Assembly (NCBI RefSeq): GCF_016086655.4
Contig: NC_052143.2
Location: 26,613,886-26,677,885, forward strand
DNA from: Lepeophtheirus salmonis
Taxonomy: Eukaryota > Arthropoda > Copepoda > Siphonostomatoida > Caligidae
Length of the DNA: 64,000 nucleotides
Direction: 5' to 3'
Under the pieces are notes generated by a model. The model saw only the letters and a program-made list of their open reading frames with translations. It ran no database searches and was not told the DNA's origin. Positions 50,538 to 61,700 of the stretch are shown in pieces (positions within the stretch are counted from its first letter, which is position 1; each line of letters begins with the position of its first letter). Made by a program: the position numbers and the translations under genes.

Positions 50538-51239
50538 TAGGAAACTAACTCTAAAGTTACGTTGTGAATGTCAGAAAAAAAAAATTGAGTTGATATACAG
50601 AGGTAAATGCCTCATCTTTTGTTTTAATTGAATGGAATTATATAGAAAATGTTCTTATAGAATATTTTTTTTCTGATAAAGATAATTAATATAAAATATA
50701 AATGAGATGTGTGAACTTTATAAGTATATTGTAAGAACGATATGATATAGTAAGTAAAGCTGAAAACTATTAATTTAATTTAAAAAATAAATAAATTATA
50801 GTTTATTTATTACATTATTATGTTTCATAATTAGTCATTTATCTGTTAAAATTAAGGTATCAGAGTCAAATTATTAAAAAAAAAACAACTTAAAGTTTGT
50901 CAATCAATTCTAACTTATCTAACAATTACCTTATTACCTAAGAAATAGTCAGTCTAAGTCAAAGTAGAGGATTTTGTAATGAATGCCTATTTAAAATGAA
51001 TAAATAACCTTTCAAAAATGTATAAAAAAAGTTTCCTTAGAACGTTTATTTTATACAAAAACATAATATATAAAGTAAACCGAAAATTAACATGGTCAAA
51101 AATTCTATATAAGTAGCAATAAAAAAAAAAGAACATGATCTTCAAATTTCATATTCTCTAACTTCTAGTTTATTAATGACATAAATACCTGAACAATATG
51201 AAAGGAACGAAGTTTTTTCTTTGTACTGCGTCTTATTTT

Positions 51240-52140
51240 TTTGGTGCTATTACAACAAGGAATGACAAAATCATCTGACAAGTTTTATCATGCAACCACT
51301 ATGTAGGACTTCAGTAAGTCCACATTTAGATGTGAGATCCTGTTGGTTTCCCTCTCCAAAGTGCCCCATATAGAAAATACCGGTAGGTTAAATATGGTGA
51401 GGAAGGGGGCAATATATCTTTGATCCGGAATCAAGCCATGTTATCTGTGCATTAATTTTGTCACTTGACGAACATGTGAAGGGGGGTGTCCGTTCACACG
51501 TTGTTACCTTCTGGGTAGTTCGTCTTCAGCAATGTCAAGATGGTGTAAGTAAGCACCTTATAATAGGCCTCCTGGCCAATTTTCTGTCCACCCTTGCAAA
51601 AGATTGGAGGAATCTTCTTTCCATCATAGGCTAAAACGCCGAGGACCATTGTTTTGGCCATATATATTTGGTTGGTAAGCCCCTCAGACGAACTTCTGTT
51701 GTTTCCACATAAAATTTTCAAAATTTACCCATTTGCCTTGATCCATGTGAGGATTTTCTAGCACCTTTCGAGTCTCCTGGCTTTCAGCCATCGGGCAGAA
51801 GATGGCGTGGGGTCTTTGTAAAAGAAAATAATCCCAACTTGTACTTTATAGGCCTCCTGATGCTCCTAGGATCCAAAGAGAAGTGGTTGGCGATGCGATT
51901 TATCGACTTCGAGGGATCCTCCTTTATATTCTTCTCCAATCTTACCAAAAAGTTCGTATCCCTCTTTAAATTATTCCCTCCACTTCCTGATATCCTGGAG
52001 AGGTTTTTTCATCTTGCCCAACTTAAAAACCAGGCTCCTAGAACAATTAATGATGTACGTAATATTCGTTTCATCAACTCCAGCATCTAGGAGATCTGAG
52101 ATGCACTGCCTTTTTGCTCATGATGCTGAAATGATTAGGA
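51240..52140 (-). pseudogene. Decayed mariner transposase, near full length
   Basis: On the minus strand from about 52117: a short N-terminus with LLDAGVDETNITYIINCSRS (a helix-turn-helix), KLGKMKKPL, a linker, then KARRLEKVLENPHMDQGKWV. The 51721-51494 open segment reads MAKTMVLGVLAYDGKKIPPI, FCKGGQKIG and LLKTNYPEGNNV. Further down, PPSHVRQVTKLM and IWGTLERETNRISHLNVD lead to SDDFVIPC near 51260. These are the ordered blocks of one mariner lineage, up to the DxxPLDY-type region (damaged here). Frameshifts and stops inactivate it. Other copies of the lineage are at 10150-10480 and 36480-37020. Confidence 0.75.
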
Positions 52141-55100
52141 TAGTTTGGACGCTAAAACATAATATCAAAAAGTAATCACTAAACCTTTTCAAAGTAATAA
52201 GAAAATAAACATTAATTAAGAGTCCACGTTTTGCTACCTTACACAGTAGAAAATTTAAAAAATTGCTCTCGAAAGACCAATCAACTCCCTAAATCTTTTA
52301 AAAGGACTAAACTGTCACTGACCCTCATGGAATTTTGAATATTTTTCATAAGCACTTCCATTTGGATCAAATTACCCTCAATCAAACGACCAAAGTCTCT
52401 TGTGGGAGGAGTCTATCTCTGCTCTCAAGAATACTGCCCAAAATCTACCAAAAAAATTATAATTGACCTTTCAAGACATCTAAAGACTGAGTGGCGAGCT
52501 ATTGTTTCTTCATATCCGTTCTAAACTTTAGTTATGATAGGAACATATTTTATAAATGATAATTTGACGGAATCATCTCCATCTATAGAGACAGAACATA
52601 TGATTATTTGAAAAAGAAAACCGTCATTTTCATCCACCTCCACCAATGATATGGTCCGACAGAACTGTGAAAATAAATTGTATTTCAAACACCTCGTAGA
52701 ACTAAAAAAAATTGGAATCATTAGCCTTACCGAGGTAAATTAATCCATTCACGATTTGAGCACTCAATGTTCAACAAGGGCATTTTTTAAATCGATTAAA
52801 TAAAGAGAGCCACAGACTATCAAATGATCTCCATGTCATGCCATTAGAGAATGTTTTTGTCTAAATTGTAAGGAGGAAGCTCACAAAATTTGCAAAACGT
52901 TCTTAAAAATATTGGACCAACCCATACCGGGAAGAAGATAATTATGGGTTCAATTTCTAAAGTCAAAAATGGAAAGTGATTCACTTTGCAATTATATTTT
53001 AAGGATGTATATTCATCAATACTCCTCGCAAAGATTCTGGAAAATTGTTTAGAACAGCTATTTATGCTTTTGTAGACTTCCCTTCACTACACATATTGTA
53101 AAATAAGATAGTACTTAAAATAGCAGTAATAAATGACAAACTTGTGGCTCCTATGCTTTTCTTTGGGCTTACTTCAAATATTTCCTGCAATCCTCCAAAA
53201 ACTCCCACCATAGAGTTAGCTCTCTCCAGCTGTAGAAGTAGGATAGCAGTGAATCTGACAGAAGGTTACCTAATTTTTTTAGTCGTATAAAGCTATGTTT
53301 CTTTTATTTCTTATTTTTACAATTTTTCTTCCTTTTTTTTACCAGGTCCTTTTACTTATTTTATTGAAGATTTTTATGAAAATATGATGAATAACTGCCG
53401 TGTATTTTGATTATCTTTTAACTCACCTTGTTGATTAAATGTTGTATTGATTTTTGTTTAGTTATTTAATTATAAACTAAACTGTTTATTCATATATATA
53501 AAACTTTTTTTAACAAAGAAAGTATTTTTTAGGAATTTAAGAAATAGGTATTTCTTAAAAGGAGCAATTCAAATTTATTCTAACCCTGGCATAAATGACG
53601 GAAATGTTATTAAATATCGGTTTATTTGTTTTTTTAAATTTTTAATAAATATTTATTTTATTTAAATAAACCTTCAATATTTTTTAAAGGAATGTCAAGT
53701 CTTACAATTTCCCACATTCAATAAACAGATACAGCTAGTGTTGTGTCATCCTATTTTAGAACTTAAGACTACAGTTTCAAAGGAAATAGAAATATATTTA
53801 AAAATATTTTGAGTGTACAATATCTTAGTTCACTAACGGTGGATTATATATTTTTAGAAGGACTACTGCTGGAAAATTAATTTTTTTAAAATTTATATTT
53901 CAAAAAAAATCCCTTGAGAAAACGTACAATTGTGCTGAAAATTCTCAACATTTTATTTTATTATTTTTAAAAAAGAAAAGTATGAATGATGAGCTTTCCA
54001 AAGAAGGTGAGCATGATGAATTTCCCTTCTACTTATAATGTTTCTCAAAAGTATATTTTGTTTTTAGTTTAAAATTCCTTGTCATTTGATTAAAATAAAT
54101 CTTCTTTACGCACTTTTTGAGTACGGGTTTAATAGAAAAATAAAAGATTAAGTATTTTTATAGTGCTGTTCCTTAACAAAATCCATTACTTCTTCAGATA
54201 ATTCAATATACAGTATCAGTCCATACACTTATATATTGAATTATTAAGGAACTAACTTCTTTATAACAATGTGTCTTGTTAGAAGAGTACTAATAGTGTA
54301 CTTAATGGAAAATAATACATATTTTGTAGTTATACGTATAAGTCCGTTTTGGAATCGGAGTTATGGAGTGGGTTTTGTGTTTATATCTTTCATCTCATAA
54401 CTGGTCGCAGCTAATTGCATAAAACGCCATGACAGCTAATCTGATCTTCTCCACAACATTCATCAAATTGTCAGGGGGATTTTCAATTTATTTTTTTATT
54501 GCACCGGAGTTTCATATTACTTGAATGTCTCTACATAATCGTATGACCTTTTTTTTTTTTTTTTTTTGATTATAATCGAAAGTTTTTATTACTCAAACAG
54601 AATGTACTTCATCATTATGTATTGATAAATAGATTAGAAATTGCTTATATAAATACACTATCTTGGAATTGATTTAGATCCGGGTTTTCGTGGAAAACAT
54701 TTTCCTAAGCAATGTTTATTTAATAAATGTATAAAATTATTAGAATTTCCCAAAAGAATTTTGAAATTAAAATTTGTGAAACTTGAATATAGAGGTCAAA
54801 TAGATCTAGTCTAAACGTACACCGACTCTATTCGTTATGTACTCAATAAGCTTTTCATAATCAACGTATAATTATAATTTAATTATCATATTCATTAGTA
54901 TAATATCTATGAATATTCATAAATTTTGGGCTAATTATTTTATTACATTAATATAAAAAAGACTTGAAATAATTAAAAAAAAAAAATCCTCTATAAGTTT
55001 GTTCTGTCAACATAAAACAATCTTGAACAAAAATTATGAAACGAAAGAAATTTTAATATATTTGTTATTTCATAAATAAAAACAGCCCAATAATTCATAG

Positions 55101-55340
55101 ACCTATATGAGTTCATTATATAGTTTTATTCAAATTTGTGGGATGAGTTAAGATGCCCAAAAATTTTCAAATATATTTATTATAAGCAAACTCTGTCAAT
55201 TTCTCATTATTATTTTTTGTGACAATCAATTTTAAATGCTTTAAGTATAATTTGCGGTGCCTCTTACCTTATGTAACATAAGATGTTTTTATAAAAAGGA
55301 TAAGTATTGGTCTCCATAATCATAAATGAATATAACATTA
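52140..55340. other. AT-rich DNA, nothing identified
   Basis: Both strands were scanned; the only long open frame (52521-52721, minus) has no motif. Homopolymer T run of about 20 near 54549. Confidence 0.35.
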
Positions 55341-55570
55341 TCTGCTGATATCTTTAATAAAAAAAAGAAACCGAAAATTAACGAGTTTACCCTGATAATG
55401 AAAGGTTTTGGGAGAACAGAAGGATAGCTGTCATAACGTGTTATTAAATTAGCTCCTATATGTTCTCAAACAATGATAGGGAAATGTAGATCCTCAATTC
55501 TACTTTGAGTTCAAAAAAGACTTACACTTATATCTTAGTGTTACTTTTCTTCTTTTAAGCAATGGTGACT
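55340..55570 (+). pseudogene. R-family copy, strongly degraded
   Basis: Shares AAAAAAGAAACCGAAAAT with the 37440 copy and CCTCAATTCTACTTTGAGTT with CCTCAATTCTACTATGAGTC of the 2762 ORF. In frame, DPQFYFEFKKDLHLYL parallels WPQFYYESKEGLPIIS. Multiple stops. Confidence 0.45.
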
Positions 55571-57040
55571 ACTTATCCCCTACTTATTTTATCCCCTCCA
55601 CAATATAGAAATTATGGTAATAGCTTGTGAAAAATAAACAACCATATATTCAAGTAGTAACAACAAAAGGCTGGGTTTCTTCCTTTATAATATTATTTTC
55701 ACGCCCCAATAGAATATGTCATTGTATTCTACGAATAAAATTTTACCTATAAAATGTTTTCTTCTCTTAAAGTATTTGTATCAGATTATGCTTTGCGATT
55801 TTTCTAAAAATAAGATATACATATTGCTTACTGAATACAATACAAAATCTTTTCATCGAAATTTCATAAAATTTGGACCAAATCAGCTTTATATTATTGA
55901 ACAGTAATTTAAAGAATCTATTTGAAGAATTATTATTACATAGATTAAAAAATAATAATAATATAATTTTAGTGAATATTGGACTTAAATCTTGTTCATA
56001 ATATTTTTATACAAAAATAAATTATTTTATGCAACATAATTATTTTTTATGTTTTGAATGTAATATTAAGTATATTAAGCAAAAAACACAAGTTAGTTTG
56101 ATCTTTTTTCAATATTTTTTTAAAATTATTAAATTTTATGTAAATTATTATTTATGATATTGAAATACTGCTGCATTGATCCAATTTTCATTGATTTTTT
56201 TTTTTTTTTTGAAAAAATATATGAAAATCTATCTAACCAGGTTATGAGAATATTTTTTTTTCTGCTCCACTGTATTTGGTCATATTCTTTAAGATGCTCA
56301 ATGATGCATGAAACATGTCCTACCAGTTTATAATAATAATTATCGTTATATCATAAAGTGAGAGTTAAATGGTCGTAACTCTAATGTTTACTTGATAGAA
56401 TTAAACACAAAAAAATTCATTCTTTCATTATGAATATTGGTAGTTTTAAATTTTTTACGATAAAACAAATCTGACAAACTCATTTCAACCGTCTAAATTT
56501 CTCTTTTTTTCAGTATTAACATTAAATATTATGCTTCTAGCATAAAATTCAGACAATATCACTAATATTTGAAATTTTTGAGTTACAACATATACCATTT
56601 TTAATTTAATTTAAATTTTTGGGTAGGTGGAAAAAAAAGAAAAGAAATTTGTATTAATTTTTACTAGGGAATTGGTATGATCGTATGTGAAAAATGAATG
56701 AAGACCCAAGTATTAAAATATAAACTACTATATTGTATCTAACTACCTTGTTTAACAAATAGAATAAAACTCAATAAGAGGAACTGAATTAGACCAGCAT
56801 ATTAACTCGATATTCCAGGGATGTACCTATACCAAAGTTTCAGCCAATTCTGATACCATCTATATGAACGATTCCAATTATTTATTAACATAAAGTATAA
56901 AGGAATTGCATAATCAAATAACAAAGCAATTTACTTTTTTAAATGCTTAACTTTTTATTAATTAGGGCTTGACGAGAAAAGAAATAAATATATTATTCAT
57001 AATTATAATTAGTTATAACTAATTTAAAATTAAAATTATT
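55570..57040. other. AT-rich DNA, nothing identified
   Basis: One 63-aa open frame (55716-55907, plus) with no recognisable motif. No splice or repeat structure supported. Confidence 0.3.
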
Positions 57041-57693
57041 TAAAAAGTTAGTTCTCCTCTGTACTCAGGAGTCAGTTTATTTCTGGTTGGCTTATATATA
57101 TTGCATGCACTACTGAATAGACTTTCATTTTCAATGGTTTTGTTAAACAGGTATTTTATTATTGTACTTATTATAAAAATATAAATTATAGAAAAAATAA
57201 TTTTATTCAGGTGGGCTACAGGTCTTAAACCTAAGTTTCTATGATCCTTACTTCCTTTTATCGGTTGACCATTTGAAATAATAAGAAAATAAATTTGTTT
57301 TTGCTCAATAATGCATATGACTAAGTAAGCATTGGTATCGATGGAATCGGTATTATTGATCCGAATAATATAAATTATTATTATAAATCCGGTCATTTTT
57401 TTAGTGGACCCCCTTTTGTTTGTCAGTAAGAGTGTATTGATCAACCTTTTCACACCTTATTGCCTCTATGTACTTCCTCCTCCATACTCACTCATTTTTT
57501 TGAGCGACAATAAAACAATAAAAAGTTGTGTGATAATGTTTTCATCAGTATAAATGGTGTTATTAGTATGATTAGTCGATTCAGTAATTAGTAATTGGCG
57601 ATTTTGCAAAGACCTTATAAAAGTTGATTTTTCAAAATAAATACTCGACAGGACTATCTTTTTTATCGTGAGTGAACTATTGACCATAAACAT
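57040..57693 (-). pseudogene. hAT transposase C-terminal remnant
   Basis: Near 57130-57040 on the minus strand: NKTIENESLFSSACNIYKPT, then RNKLTPEYRGELTF. This follows the hAT dimerisation block (S-x-x-x-E-R-x-F-S-x-A-G-x-I-x-x-x-x-R-x-x-L-x-P), with Glu kept and the Arg lost. Upstream frames (57453-57130 and 57693-57466) are low-complexity and only possibly part of the same protein. The DNA beyond 57700 carries the inverted arm family of the 19040 element (CCAACATTTCGCCGAAGG, ATATAAACACAACACA). Confidence 0.5.
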
Positions 57694-57699
57694 TTTTCA

Positions 57700-58110
57700 C
57701 AAAGTAAATTTTGCCAAACCAACATTTCGCCGAAGGGGGATATTTAATATATACGATTGTATATATTAATTCTGTTTAAAATGATAAATTATATTTTTTA
57801 ATTATCATTATATAAACACAACACATTAGTATGTGGTTTCGAAAATAGTTAGAATATTTACTATTGTACTACTTTGAGTAAATTAGATAGTAATAAAAAA
57901 TACGACAGTAACTCGAATGGAAAAAGTGATAATCATTTCTTGGTTATCAATTAATTATCATTCGATATGATACATTTTCATATTGGAAAATACTCATGGA
58001 TTGACGAGCAAGCATCATAACTTCTTCCATTTAAACTGATGTCGAAGTTATGTTTGTTCGTTTAAGAGTCTAATTAATAAAAAAAATATTTTTCTGCAAA
58101 ATAATACTAA
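57700..58110 (+). repeat. Fragments of the fold-back family seen at 19040-20610
   Basis: CCAACATTTCGCCGAAGG at about 57719, TTATATAAACACAACACATTA near 57808 and CTGCAAAATAATACTAATTA near 58094 parallel the arm pieces at 19230-19300, 20298-20400 and 20560-20610. Degraded. Confidence 0.45.
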
Positions 58111-59100
58111 TTAATTTACTTAACTGACTAGGGCTGGTCATCGAGAGACTCTGTGTAAAAAGTGGGAGCGAGACATATGGTACTATCAATTAAAAGTTAG
58201 TTTTGGAGGATAGAATATCACGTGATGCTAATATAAAAATGAGAATCTTTTTTATTTCATATTACACTAGAAGAGTGAATGTAAAAAGTATTTGAAATTT
58301 TGAAATTCAGGAATACCCCATTTACTTAGTGAAAATCATGGAAAAACTTGCAAATTTCTATATTATAGATTTATTAACAACCAATAATAAAAGTCGCTAA
58401 TATGATATTTTATACAATGAGTAGTCTAAAAATTATGATTATCACTTAAGCTGTAGCAGTAGATTACAAGTAAATTTAGACATTCCCTCTCTATCCTCTC
58501 CAGTTTTTTAATGAATTTTGATATCGAGGGCTGGCTAAACAATGATCTATCCCTAGAACACCTTCAGGACGGACTGCAGTGGGATACCTAATCCGGCAAA
58601 CTATTACGAGGGCACCAAAAGCTTAAGTCATTTTTAAATGTGCCCATACTTATTATTATATATTTTATATGAGGTGTAGAAATAAATGTTGTTGTTTTTT
58701 TTAAAATTAATTACTAGTAAATTTATAAATTAAAATATTATAACGTATATTTGTGATATTAAGTTAAAGAAGTATGGGAAAAATATAAAACACAAATAAA
58801 AAACGATTAAATTATTTAAAAAAATATTAATTAGAAATTTTAATAGTAGCTATACACAGAAAGTGAAGAAAATTAATAATAACAAACGACACTAAATATT
58901 ACAAATGGATTCAACAAATTATTAGGGACAAATGTAAATTAACAGTATCAAAAAATAATTAGACATTTTTATGCAGAAAAAAATATACTAATTATGAGTG
59001 AAATAAAATCCGTCTTTTTCCTATCATACTTCAAATTCCATGTAGAATCCTCATTTTCCGTCATCTAAGTAATTTGTAAATCTAAGAAAAGATAAAGTAG
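58110..59100. other. AT-rich DNA, nothing identified
   Basis: A less AT-rich strip at 58520-58620 (GACGGACTGCAGTGGGATAC, GAGGGCACCAAAAGC) could be an element end but has no identified partner. Confidence 0.3.
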
Positions 59101-59104
59101 ATTA

Positions 59105-59235
59105 ATTTGTTCAGTATTTAAAACGACTTATACGTCTTAAATAAATTGTACTTCAATATGTTGTAATCCATGGAGCATACCCAATTCTTAACCCAAAGAA
59201 AATGTTGTTATATAAACTATTTGCACGCCATTTGA
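59105..59235 (-). pseudogene. C-terminal tail homologous to 47195-47310
   Basis: The reverse complement reads TFSLG, a stop, then ELGMLHGLQHIEVQFI and a stop codon, aligning with SVSLRKHLDMLHGLKHVDVEFI and stop on the plus strand at 47195-47310. At DNA level both share ATGCTCCATGGATT. It lies just downstream of the hAT coding remnant on the same strand and could be its 3' end. Confidence 0.45.
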
Positions 59236-60339
59236 AGCTAAGACCCCCTTTGACACCATTCATCCTCTTGTTCTTGACCACATTACTGTAGTTCTCTAAT
59301 ACTTTATAAACATTTAGCTAAATGCGAATCCTAAATTTGAAGAAGTATTTGTTTAATTAATTTTTGAATATTTAAATACATCCACAATAACTTAGTCAAG
59401 TCTTTACAGGAAGAAACTGATGTTAGACAATAGTAAAGCTAAAAAGTAACGAGAGTCTTCTTTCTAACGTGGTAATGACCTCGGTAATTGGGTTGAGATT
59501 ATGACTAATTTTTGACAATTCTTCATAACTAAACTTATCTTTTACAATCTCCTTAGTTTTAACGACCGTTGATGTTTTTTCATTAATGTTGTTTAAATAT
59601 TCCCTGATTACTTTCGAAATAGTAGTCAACTGCTTTCAACCAAGTTCTCTAGCGTGTTACGATAGGTGCTGGAGGTAAGGGAATTTGGTAAGAAGCAGTA
59701 AAGTCCCGTTTTGTTAGCCCGGCATTGAAAAACATTTTTTTTTCTGAAAGGAGCTCGTTTGTCTTACAGAATTCTTTATGTGCAAGTTCAAACACCTTAT
59801 AGAGTCCATGAGCTACAAAAATAATATGTTTCAATTTGGGGTAGCTTCTTTTGAGGTCTTATACTTTTTTATAGTAGGACGCTCCATCCATGGGGAAAAC
59901 TGTTAACTTATTTTCATAAAAGTCCAAATCAAGAATTAGTTGAATACTCTGAACGAAAAAATTTGCAATGTTAATGGCATTAGCAACTTATATGTCTGTC
60001 ATGTTGATTAGATAACGATGATCCAAGAAACGGCCATCCAAAGGACCCATCAATATAGCTGTCATTGATTGTTCCACGTTGTCTTTAGTTTTATCAACAG
60101 CTATGAAAATATCCATATCTTCAATTTTCCCTTTAATTTTGGAGATTACATCCTTGCTGATAACCTCCATTAATTTATGTAGAGTCCTTCTAACGGGTGG
60201 CCCATTTAGTGGTTGCATTTTGAACTACCACTTGTTTGACAGCTGTAGTAACATTCTCATTGTGTCTAATATTTTGTAATAGGTCTCCGGTTTCCAAAAT
60301 AGTTAAGTTTAAGCTAAAAAAAATTGGGAAATAATGAAG

Positions 60340-61050
60340 ACTTACTTCCAAAATGGAGTGTTTTCAAACGAAACTGAAATAAAATTACGTCGGTCGAAAT
60401 AAAGCGCCTTCCAGGGAATTTGTGGATAAATTTGTGAAGCATGTGCACGAAACTGGTTCGTTAATGGATAAAACAACGCGTTCCCGTATTCGTCCAATGC
60501 GCTCAATTGAAAACATTGCTGTTGTTGCCGAAAGCGAAAAAACGAGCAAGGAGCTGTCGTTACAGTCAATGGTGAGCGCTATCGAGCCATGTTGGAATAT
60601 TTTTTGTTTCCCCAAATGGGAAAGGAAGATATCGACGACATTTGGTTCCAACAGGATGTCACTACGTGCCACACAACCAACGTTACACTGGATCTTTTCC
60701 GCACTGTCTTCGACAATCGCATCATAAGCCGAAACGGCAACGTCAACTGGTTGCCTCGTAGCTGCGATTTGACTCCATTGGACTATTTTTTGTGGGGAAC
60801 TATCAAGGATAAATGTTACGCCAACCATTCAGAGACAATTGACGATTTGAAACACGAAATTGGAGTCGCCATTGCAGCTATTGAAGCTCATACAATCGAA
60901 TATGTATTAAAAAAATTGGGTCAACAGAATGGGCTACTGTAAGGCCAGCGACGGCGGCTATATGAATAAAGTGGTATTCTATTATTAACCGGAATGTTGA
61001 GGCTTTCAAATAAAAAAAAAGTTATTGAAAAATATCCATCCGGTTTTTTT
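60340..61050 (+). mobile_element. Mariner element inserted in the hAT, internally deleted
   Basis: The plus strand carries a transposase N-terminal part from about 60345 (NGECFQTK, then APSREFVDKFVKHVHETGSL and ENIAVVAESEKTS). It jumps directly to the C-terminal part (TVNGERYRAMLEYFLFPQMG, then DDIWFQQDVTTCH, IISRNGNVNWLPRSCDLTPL, DYFLWGTIKDKCYANH) up to about 60940. The HTH linker and first catalytic Asp are deleted. The second Asp (FQQD) and the third (LTPLDYF) remain. The right non-coding end runs to about 61050 (AAAAATATCCATCCGG). hAT coding resumes on both sides, showing insertion. The 147-aa minus-strand frame 60385-60828 is a shadow. Confidence 0.8.
60589..60942 (+). pseudogene. Mariner transposase C-terminal catalytic part
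   Basis: Open for 117 residues with FQQDVTTCHTTN, LPRSCDLTPLDYFLWG and KCYANHSETIDDLKHE. This is the DxxH...PxSxDLxPxDYFLW block of one mariner-type lineage, with two of three catalytic Asp residues. It ends at KLGQQNGLL just before a frameshift of the usual C-terminus. It is the best preserved transposase segment in the window but cannot act without the deleted N-terminal Asp. Confidence 0.8.
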
Positions 61051-61627
61051 TATAGCAATATTAAAAAGAAAAAGTTTTGTGAGCCATTCTGTACTGGGGA
61101 CAGTTCTATCGGCATATTTCTTCATAAACTTTGAGAAAATTGGCTTCTCTACGCTGAAAAAAGTAATATTACAGGAAACTAGCATCCTTAAGAGGTCGGT
61201 GTTAAAGTTGTCAGAATCATCATGAGTCAAATGTTGTTCGTATGCGTATATATTCTTGATATGGGACGAGGACATTAAGTGTCCTTTTACTCTGGAGGGG
61301 GGAGGGGGCTGTAAGAGTACTTACATTGGCATATTTGACAAAATATTTTGTTGTCGTCTGGTGGATACCTCCAAAATTAATGGCCTCCATTAATTTCAAT
61401 TCAGGTGTAGGGATATTTTTTTCGGCATTTCACTAATTTTATTGTAAAAACTCAAAGATACTCAACAAACAATAGATTCGTTGAGAAGATGTAAGCACAA
61501 TAATAATTCGAGAAAGAATTAATAAAGGTAAAAAAAGGAAATTCTACCAACTGTTTTCCCTTTCTAATCTCAAAACAGAAATTTATTTGACTTAACAGCC
61601 CAGCTTTATATATGACATATATAGCAT

Positions 61628-61700
61628 ACTAGCAAAAGTTTACCCGGCATTGCTCGGGCCAAGGAGAGAGAGGAAAATCACATTGAAAATGGTCAAATTA
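61628..61700 (+). repeat. Common repeat with CCCGGCATTGCTCGGG
   Basis: TACTAGCAAAAGTTTACCCG and GCATTGCTCGGGCCAAGGAG, then GAGAGGAAAATCACATTGAA. Same family as 16850-16930. The core CCCGGCATTGCTCGGG is a near palindrome. Confidence 0.55.

Larger units (their letters stand above)
59420..61430 (-). pseudogene. hAT transposase (CGGBP1-like group), split by a mariner insertion
   Basis: Minus strand, N- to C-terminal. 61275-61010: MSSSHIKNIYAYEQHL after a zinc-finger-like start further right, then NFNTDLLRMLVSCNITFF, KKYADRTVPSTEWLTK. The frame resumes after the mariner at 60218-59988: RRTLHKLMEVISKDVISKIK, DIFIAVDKTKDNVEQSMTAI, GPLDGRFLDHRYLIN. Then near 59900 FPMDGASYYKKV, and 59834-59649: KHIIFVAHGLYKVFELAH, LPPAPIVTR. 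Then 59629-59423. The D-K-T-x-D (normally DETTD), D-G-A-x-Y and C-x-x-H-x-L (here VAHGL) blocks are hAT catalytic landmarks. The Glu of DETTD is Lys and the Cys of CLAHGL is Val, so it is inactive even without the insertion. Confidence 0.75.

Noticed and set aside
60385..60828. 147-aa minus-strand open frame, longest in its area
   Set aside because: It is a shadow of the mariner transposase on the plus strand.
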